Positions 57,676 through 64,000 of a stretch of DNA of 64,000 nt are shown here, in pieces. The notes beneath the pieces are model-generated. The model did not search any database, was not told the DNA's origin, and saw nothing but the letters and a program-made list of their open reading frames with translations. The position numbers were made by a program, and so were the translations under genes. How positions within the stretch are numbered: position 1 is the first letter of the stretch; the number at the start of each line of letters is the position of its first letter. This DNA comes from Malachius bipustulatus (taxonomy: Eukaryota; Arthropoda; Insecta; Coleoptera; Melyridae): positions 41,794,210 through 41,858,209 of the forward strand of contig OU342633.1 of NCBI GenBank assembly GCA_910589415.1, in the 5' to 3' direction.

Positions 57676-57960
57676 TATAGGGTGGCCCATTGAAAAGGAA
57701 ACGAGCGTATTTTGAGGCACTTCTCGTACCTATAGGAAAAGTGATCAATTTTTTTTCAGAGGGGGTTTACTCAATTAATTATGTTCATCCTCACTCATCC
57801 CCTAAGTGAAGGAGATATGAAGCAGATAAAATTGCGCGCGCTTTGCCACTATCAGTTCAGTGGTAGCGCTTCGTCAATATCAACAATCCACATTGAGGAA
57901 ATTTTGGCTTGACATGACCAGAATTGGACGGGCGTCACCACGACACGATTCATCCTTCAC
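57676..57960. repeat. Probable decayed transposon fragment
   Basis: Opens TATAGGGTGGCCCATTGAAA and AGGAAACGAGCGTATTTTGA, a CAGGGTG-like end, and contains GATATGAAGCAGATAAAATT and CATTGAGGAAATTTTGGC. The 5' style is like non-coding leaders of insect DNA transposons. No transposase motif could be read and no other copy lies in the window. Confidence 0.3.
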
Positions 57961-58165
57961 TATCAGTACATCACAGCAATCGGGTGGTTGAAGGATTGGT
58001 AGGGGAATTTCACTCGAGAAGAGGTATAAAGTGCTCAACGGAGGCTAAATGTCAGTTAAAAATCACCTTACCTACCATAATAATTCAGATCGGTTCCCAA
58101 GCAACACGTCACAAGTTCAACACGCCCAAACAAAACACCAGTTCATCAGATAGTCGACATACGCG

Positions 58166-59225
58166 ATGACACGTGATTATAACGTCATATTTTGGTGGAT
58201 AATTGGTCGCTGACGTCAATAACCTAGAAGTGACGTCGAAAGCACGTCGTTCAAGTACCGGATGTCTCACGTAATGAAAGACAACCAATATGAGACGACA
58301 TAAAGACGTACCTGGATCTCTATTTTACGATGCCGCACTAATAACGTGTTTTTAATGTCATATACACGTATGGCAGGCTATCTCGCTGTTGCCAGTTCAT
58401 ATCAATCGTCAGCATTGTTCATGTTAAAAGTTGAAGTACATTTCTTTGGTTTTTCGGAAGTATATTTCTTTGGTTTTTCGAAAGTTAATGTTCATAAATA
58501 CGTCATGATATAAAAAAGGTATGTATTTTTGTGAATTCAATAATTGTATTTTCATGACTTTCTAAAGAAATGTATTTTTAAAATAAATATAACGGCATCA
58601 GGCTTCTATGGAAACCGTAATTGATTCCGGGCTGTTGTGGTTCCGCGCCGTGGTTCATGGAAATTTGCTCCGAACGTTTCATCTACAGCTGTGGTAGACA
58701 TCTTCAGCGGTTACGTGTGCGCAAGCGATGCTCTCATTCCTCGTGTTCACTGAAAACGAGCATGGAGCGAATCTCCATGAACCACGGTACAACAGCCCGG
58801 AAATATTACTGTTTCCAATACTTAATTTTTGAAATTTTTGGTGTTCTTTATAACGGCAATGACGAATTTATTTACGTGAGAACGACGTTGTAATGACTAA
58901 TAAATAACCAAAATCAAAGACATTATTTACTCTAAAGTACCTAAACTAATCAAAAACTACCTTAAAAACCCTGAAAACCACATACTGCAGGCCATCAAAA
59001 TGAATCAATTTTTTTTTTTTTGCTCGTCACTTATTTGACGGTCTAAATTACGACTTTTTCACGTCCAGCTTACAGGCTTAAGGTCAATATACGTATTTAT
59101 AAGGTCGTTTTACGTGGTTTTTTGACGTTATTTTTACGTGAATAAATGAGGTCTTTGATCGATGGCATTTATTCGTCATTATGACGTTATTCTCACGTCA
59201 TTAGTTTGACGTTACCGAACAGCAC
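58166..59225. repeat. ACGT-rich dispersed repeat, copy 3, interrupted
   Basis: The 5' part at 58166-58330 matches 6668-6830 (ACACGTGATTATAACGTCAT, AAGTGACGTCGAAAGCACGT, TCTCACGTAATGAAAGACAA). The 3' part at about 59040-59225 matches 6880-7000 (GTGAATAAATGAGGTCTTTG, CATTATGACG). Between them lie foldback K and other AT-rich DNA, so the copy has been split. Confidence 0.65.
58624..58804. mobile_element. Small foldback K
   Basis: The left side ATTCCGGGCTGTTGTGG and CCGTGGTTCATGGAAATTTG is inverted on the right as CGAATCTCCATGAACCACGG and ACAACAGCCCGGAAAT. The middle holds CGTTTCATCTACAGCTGTGG, which recurs in the half copy at 32329. About 181 bases, non-coding; it sits inside the third ACGT-rich copy. 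Confidence 0.85.
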
Positions 59226-60129
59226 AGGAATGATAGAAAGTTTTTCTTATAGAATACTTATGTAAGTATCTGCTTTATTATCAAATTTATAATAAAATTT
59301 TCTATTTCTAGTTTTCTATATAAGAAGATTCAGCGTCTCTTGGTCGTCCCTCTACTTATGTTTGTTGGGCTCTTTGAAAGCACTATCACCATGCACATTC
59401 AACCAATCAACCAAACTCGTTACAAAATCTAAGGGGAATTTTTTTTCAAGGTTGTAAAGCCTGGATTTACAAACTGTTACTCTGCTGACTTATAACAGCA
59501 ACATTTGTGCAGCGCATCTCATAAAAAATTACTACTGTCCTTTGATGCTATAGGAGCATTATTGTTCGTCTTCAATTATCCTAACGTATCCGGTAACATA
59601 TGTTAAGGATGATAAGCCTTTATCCAGAACTACGTGAGCCCCTTCCCTTCATATACTAAAGATGCCAATAAAAAAATAATAAACATAAAAAGAGAGGAAA
59701 AATACTAAAATACATCAAGTTCATCACTTGATTGCGTCTCAATGCCGGACTACCAGATGATCATCGTCCCTGAAGCAATTCAGGCATAACAGGGATGAAG
59801 AGCGGCTTAAGTAAAACGTCAAATGGGATTAGTCAACGGGCGGCTGTAGACACTGCTGCTCAGTCAAGTGTCTCCCATGAAGCAAACTAAACTAATCTAT
59901 TATTGGTACTTCAAAGCAATGAAATTTGCATATATGTTTGATAACCAAGGCAAGTCGATTCAGTTACCTGTGATAAACTATATGTATAATTCAAAGGTCT
60001 CAAGTTCGAAATAGGTAGGTCTAAGTATACATTACGTAATATCGCATCTGCTAAGATCAGGGTGTAAGAAAAATTTATAAAAATCAAGTGGAACACATTT
60101 GACACTAAAATATTAAATACCTACACTTA
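59226..60129. other. Intergenic DNA without recognised genes
   Basis: No supported coding. A minus-strand GRPRDAE-like word near 59345 hints at a transposase linker but is too short to call. Confidence 0.4.
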
Positions 60130-60300
60130 ATTTTTTTAAAAGAACGAAAAAAGTAGGGAGTCTAAATGGGACCCTTTGTGGCACTCCATAAAATGCAAGA
60201 CATTTTAGAGATCTTATACTCTGGACGGTATCGCCTTCCGAAAAAGCGACCAATAATGAAGTGCCCGCAGAAGTGGAAAAAGTTTAAAGTTTGACAACAT
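60130..60300 (-). pseudogene. Non-LTR reverse transcriptase scrap
   Basis: Read on the minus strand, FSEGDTVQSI is followed by YGVPQRVPFRLPTFFVLL, matching the strand before motif B and the GVPQGS.LGPLLF block with substitutions. Nothing further downstream (no YADD) can be read. The frame is interrupted by stops in the other registers. The motif is degenerate, so confidence is moderate. Confidence 0.5.
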
Positions 60301-60874
60301 CGTATGAAAATAAAGAAGAATTGCCACGGGAACTAACTTTTGTTCAAAATAAATTAGTAAAAGATAAATCAAGCAAAAAACTTTCATAAATCTAAAAAGC
60401 AAATTTTATCAAGTTTGTATTCCTATTCAAAAATAAAAGGAAAATTAACTTCTGCAAAAATACCGTGCAAGCATAACTGCGTAAGTAATTCAAAAAAATT
60501 AGCAGAATCCCGCATTTATGTAGAAAAGAAAATAAACACATCATACAATAGTCGAAGAGCACGAAACAGTTGAAACACTATGGAAAATATGTTAAGCATT
60601 AGCGGAGCACTAGAATCAGGTATGAAACAGGAGCAAATAGGGAACGAAAATAGACGACTCGAAATTGAATTTGTTAGAGAAAAACGAATAAGAAAGAAGC
60701 TGCCTCGGCTCTGTGCCGTCAGGTAGGATTTCCTGGGATGGATGACGTGGAGGTCGATATGAAATGTTTTAAAAATTTATTACGTCTGTTTCCAATACAC
60801 GACAAGTCGTTTTGAATATACATTTTTGTTATTTCTTCTTTTCATAATATTGACGTCATGGCAAAAATATTTAT

Positions 60875-61285
60875 TAATAAAAACAAATTCTCGCTTAAAA
60901 ATTAAATAATTTCTTCCCGATTGTTTTGTTTGAACTGTTGGACAGTTTTGGGCTTGTTGACAATCATTCTGTTCTTCAGATAGCCTCAAAGAACAAAGTC
61001 GCGTGCTGTCAAATCGGAAGATCGTAGAGGCCAATGTATCTTCGAAAATCTCCCTCATGTTAATGAGTTGCCTCATCTTTCCCTCAACTACAGAACATAT
61101 GAAAATCATGAAATTCTTCAAGCATTGCGATCCGTTATACTGCTGGTCATTTCTCGTCAGTCATCGTAACTCTGGTGGCCTTTTCCCCATTAAAGTAAGC
61201 TATAAGATCCTCACCTCAAGGTTGATGACGACCCTAGGATTTTCGGAGCTCCAGAACTATGCATTATTCGCATTCCAATGACTTG
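60875..61285 (-). pseudogene. Mariner-like transposase pseudogene
   Basis: Minus-strand blocks in order: NNA, a stop, then FWSSENPRVVINLEV, which corresponds to the (RIWGSENPRV-like) segment after the first catalytic Asp (about 61225-61280). A middle block REIFEDTLAS follows. The third-Asp block is HWPLRSSDLTARDFVL, a stop in place of Trp, then GYLKNRMIVNKPKTVQQF (about 60910-61030), ending REEII and a natural-looking stop. The second catalytic Asp region was not found and the frame changes at least twice, so it is dead. It differs from the copy at 40915 in both sequence and subfamily style. A TTAACCCTGTATATAT word near 61420 may mark its end. Confidence 0.8.
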
Positions 61286-62157
61286 AGTCTTGCTGTTTCA
61301 GGATTATGAGAGAGCACTCCTGATGAAGCAGGGAAAGAATGAGAGGAAAAGAGACCACTGAAGCTATTTTCTCCCTTTCATGACCGTGAAGATTTTGCAT
61401 CAGTTTTTTTGAGCGATTAACCCTGTATATATATCCTGTTGTAAATGCACTAGCGAGATGCTATATAGGTGTTATAGTCATAGAATCCCAAGAAATTATC
61501 TATTATACATAATATATCAAAATAGGTTATTATTATTTTTATAGTTAACCTTGAGAAAATTGTGTAAATAAATCCAAGATTTAATAGTTATCGTTCCAAG
61601 GCGTCTGAAATCCTGTGTTTGCTAGTTATCAAATGGCGATCCTGGCCAAGTAACACACCGTGTCCTTTTATCACCATATCCTTATCACTGCCCTTCTGAA
61701 GGTTTTGTGTTATTCTTTGGCATTTAACTTCATTTGTTAAACAAGTAGCAGTGGTCAAGTTTACCGCTTTTTAGTCAAGACTAAAGAATGGTTACACAAA
61801 TGTGGTTGCCACTTCAGTGACCTTATTTTTTGAACTGTATAACTCAAATCTTAAAAAATTCTGATAAGAAAATTCATCAAAATTTCATGCGTAGAAATAA
61901 ACTAAGGACTTTTAATTTTCTCATTTTACTGGGGCATCCTACTGTACAAAAAATTGAAAAAGATTGTGTAAAAAAGGTCACTCTTTATATACAAGATTTA
62001 TACAAGATTTTCTTTATCAAGGGATTACGCGTTATTTCCAAACGGAAACAAATAAAATTTGGGAAATTTCAAATATAAATGCTTTGTGGCTGAACCCTCA
62101 ATACACATTTACCTACGCCTTTCAACCCACGATATCAAAAGTAAACATCCTCTACTT

Positions 62158-62158
<1 letters not shown>
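61286..62158. other. AT-rich intergenic DNA
   Basis: No gene recognised. The 82-codon frame at 61830-62078 is Lys-, Ile- and Phe-rich and typical of chance. Confidence 0.45.

Positions 62159-62201
<43 letters not shown>
62159..62201 (-). repeat. 43-base T tract
   Basis: An uninterrupted T run, equal to poly(A) on the minus strand. It could be the tail of a retroposed element whose body lies at higher coordinates; AATAAA (minus strand) occurs near 62292. No body could be identified. Confidence 0.7.
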
Positions 62202-62205
<4 letters not shown>

Positions 62206-63806
62206 ATTACATCCCTAGTTTTTTAGCTCAGCAGGATTACTGACTTCTCTCTTGGGTATTCTTTAATATTCCTTACCATAGTTACGCTTTATTGTCGTCA
62301 AGTGTAACCATGGAAATGAAAGTTTGGCGAGAGCATAATTTCATTTTAAAACGATTTCAAGGTGTGATTTTTTACTAATTGGCATATTGAGTGTGCAGCC
62401 GCAAAGTGTTAGGGGTATATTTGAAATTTCCTAAATTTCACGTTTCTATGTTGAAATAACGCAGAGATAACCCTTGATAAGGAAAATTTGGGACATCCCT
62501 TATTTAGGTGGCCACTTCCGGTAGGTAAAACCGGAATTTCCGCCATTTTGAAACCATTTTCCATAGATTCACCTTTGTATAAATATGAATACCTAGTTTT
62601 ACCAAAATTACGGTTTAAAAAAATAAAATTTTCTTATTTTTTTTTTAAGTTACATTTACAAGCCATTGGATTTCGGCGCAATTCGGAATCCGATTGCGAA
62701 ATTAATATTTGACTATATGCGCTTTATGTACTCGCATTGACACAGCACTTCGGATTCGGCGAGCCCAGCGTTGATGGAATAACACAAATTTAGAAGTGGA
62801 CATTCACAGTGACTATCTCTGATCCGAGTGCCACTTGAATGCTTAGATTTAACGAACTTTGTTAAATTTTTTAAACACGAATTTTGTTCAAAAAATGTAA
62901 TAATTAAAGACAAAGTTGCTGGGAAGTTTGATTTGTCTGGCTAGTCTTGTAGGATTGAAGACGAACAATTCAGAAAATAATGTCCAGATTATCCGAAAAT
63001 TTTAGAGAATTGGTAAACACAGGGATGATTGTACGAAAACTTGCTACAAGAAAATATGATGAAGGTGATATCTTTAATAATTATTACATAGGGATGTCTG
63101 TGTACCTTAAAGTCCTTTGACAACAAACTACTGCATTTAGTTGATCTACGTATAGCTATATCTCCAAAAGCCATAAAGTAACCAATAGGTAACGGATAAA
63201 TTCAATAAAATCGTATGAAGACGTTTTTTTTTTTGCTCTGACACTTCAATCGTTATTTTTGATTTGCCATTCAAGCATGTCTTTTTCGACCCCCCACCCT
63301 TTCCCTCCCAAGGGGTAGCTACCCCAACTGTAAAAATTCAAATGGCAAGGTACCCCTTACGATACCTTGATTGATAGGTTTTTTCAATTTACCGAAATGT
63401 CATCGAATAAGGAAATAAATAAGCGTACTAAAATAATTTTAGTAATTAATCAAATTGGGTATAGGTACATAATAGGCTTATCGATGACTGGATATTAATG
63501 AATACAACTTAGCAATGTTTTCAAAAAATATTTTCGTTAATAATAATTATGAACCGATTTGAAAATTGTTTTTCTTGTTTCATTCGGGATGAAAAAACCT
63601 ATCAATTGTTTTTCAAGTTTTTCAGGGAAAAACTAACTTTGCACAGGAAGGAACGATAAATGACGATAATATATTTTGGTTCAACTTTTTGATCTCATAA
63701 ATAAACTTCTTTCATAGTTAAAAAGAAAAAAAACTTTAATGAAGCGTCTCATTGTTACTTTATAACTGAAGAATAGGAAAAAAAAAATAGGAAAAAAATT
63801 GGAATA
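62202..63806. other. AT-rich intergenic DNA
   Basis: No gene recognised. A perfect 14-base palindrome GGGGTAGCTACCCC lies at 63312-63325 inside a C-rich patch and could be the core of an unrecognised dispersed element. Confidence 0.45.
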
Positions 63807-64000
63807 TACAGGGTGCACCATGTATCCTTCTCTATATTGCTATCTCTTAACGCTAACAGATACAGGGTCGGTTAAACAAGTCCAAAGAAGCGCAATTTTG
63901 TGGCCATCTCGAATCAGTCAAGACATGCAAAATATCTGTGACCGTTCCTGAAATATCCTGAAAAAAAATGAAAAATCGAGATTTTTTATTTCCGTCATAT
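63807..64000. mobile_element. Left part of another CAGGGTG-ended element, cut by window end
   Basis: Starts TACAGGGTGCACCATGTATC and contains a second GATACAGGGTCGGTT about 55 bases later, the same internal spacing style as the foldbacks. The right half lies outside the window, so whether it folds back is unknown. Confidence 0.45.

Noticed and set aside
61964..62203. Frame ending in a long Phe run
   Set aside because: The run is the T tract at 62159-62201; upstream codons are low-complexity.

Overview
The window looks like nuclear DNA from an insect, possibly a beetle. It is strongly AT-rich and has no bacterial-style gene packing. Long stretches have stops in every frame. It is full of decayed transposable elements of insect type: non-LTR reverse transcriptases, a Gypsy-like LTR element, mariner-like and Harbinger-like transposases, and foldback or MITE-like elements. 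No host gene could be named. The only host-gene candidates are a possible terminal exon on the minus strand near 57.4-57.6 kb and an unrecognised open frame near 7.3-7.7 kb; both are weak.

Layout. 1-2 kb: unique AT-rich DNA. 2.0-4.0 kb: an ACGT-rich dispersed repeat running into a satellite-like array with 14 copies of the CRE palindrome TGACGTCA. 4-8 kb: mostly unique, with octamer (ATGCAAAT) sites and a second copy of the ACGT-rich repeat. 8.2-12.1 kb: remains of an LTR retrotransposon, with two LTR-like direct repeats each followed by a tRNA-Lys primer site, then gag zinc knuckles and a DTGS protease. 12.7-13 kb: a GC-rich patch with a perfect ACGT palindrome. 14.1-15.4 kb: a broken LINE on the minus strand. 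16.8-22.7 kb: four foldback elements. 26.4-29.2 kb: dispersed and tandem repeats. 30.7-32.5 kb: GC-rich islands that could be conserved regulatory DNA, plus another foldback. 35.6-35.9 kb: a 5S-rRNA-derived sequence beside an inverted repeat carrying a tRNA-His 3'-end complement. 39.8-43.5 kb: two half foldbacks on either side of a mariner-like pseudogene and a Harbinger-like element with intact TIRs and a TTA target duplication. 44.9-47.0 kb: a foldback interrupted by a 5'-truncated LINE. 48.0-51.3 kb: two very long hairpins with arms of about 0.6 and 0.8 kb. 52.5-55.6 kb: a LINE split by three foldbacks, one nested inside another. 55.9-64 kb: a tiny palindrome with 8-bp duplications, a third ACGT-rich copy, another small foldback, LINE and mariner relics, and a 43-base T tract.

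The strongest theme is the density of long inverted repeats, most with ends like TACAGGGTG/CACCCTGTA. Several share one conserved central module around ACATGTCCCTAT, present seven times, although their outer arms differ. If transcribed, the longest would form long double-stranded RNA. That makes a hairpin-RNA/siRNA role a testable idea, but it is not shown here. All identifications come from motifs read by eye; no database search was possible.
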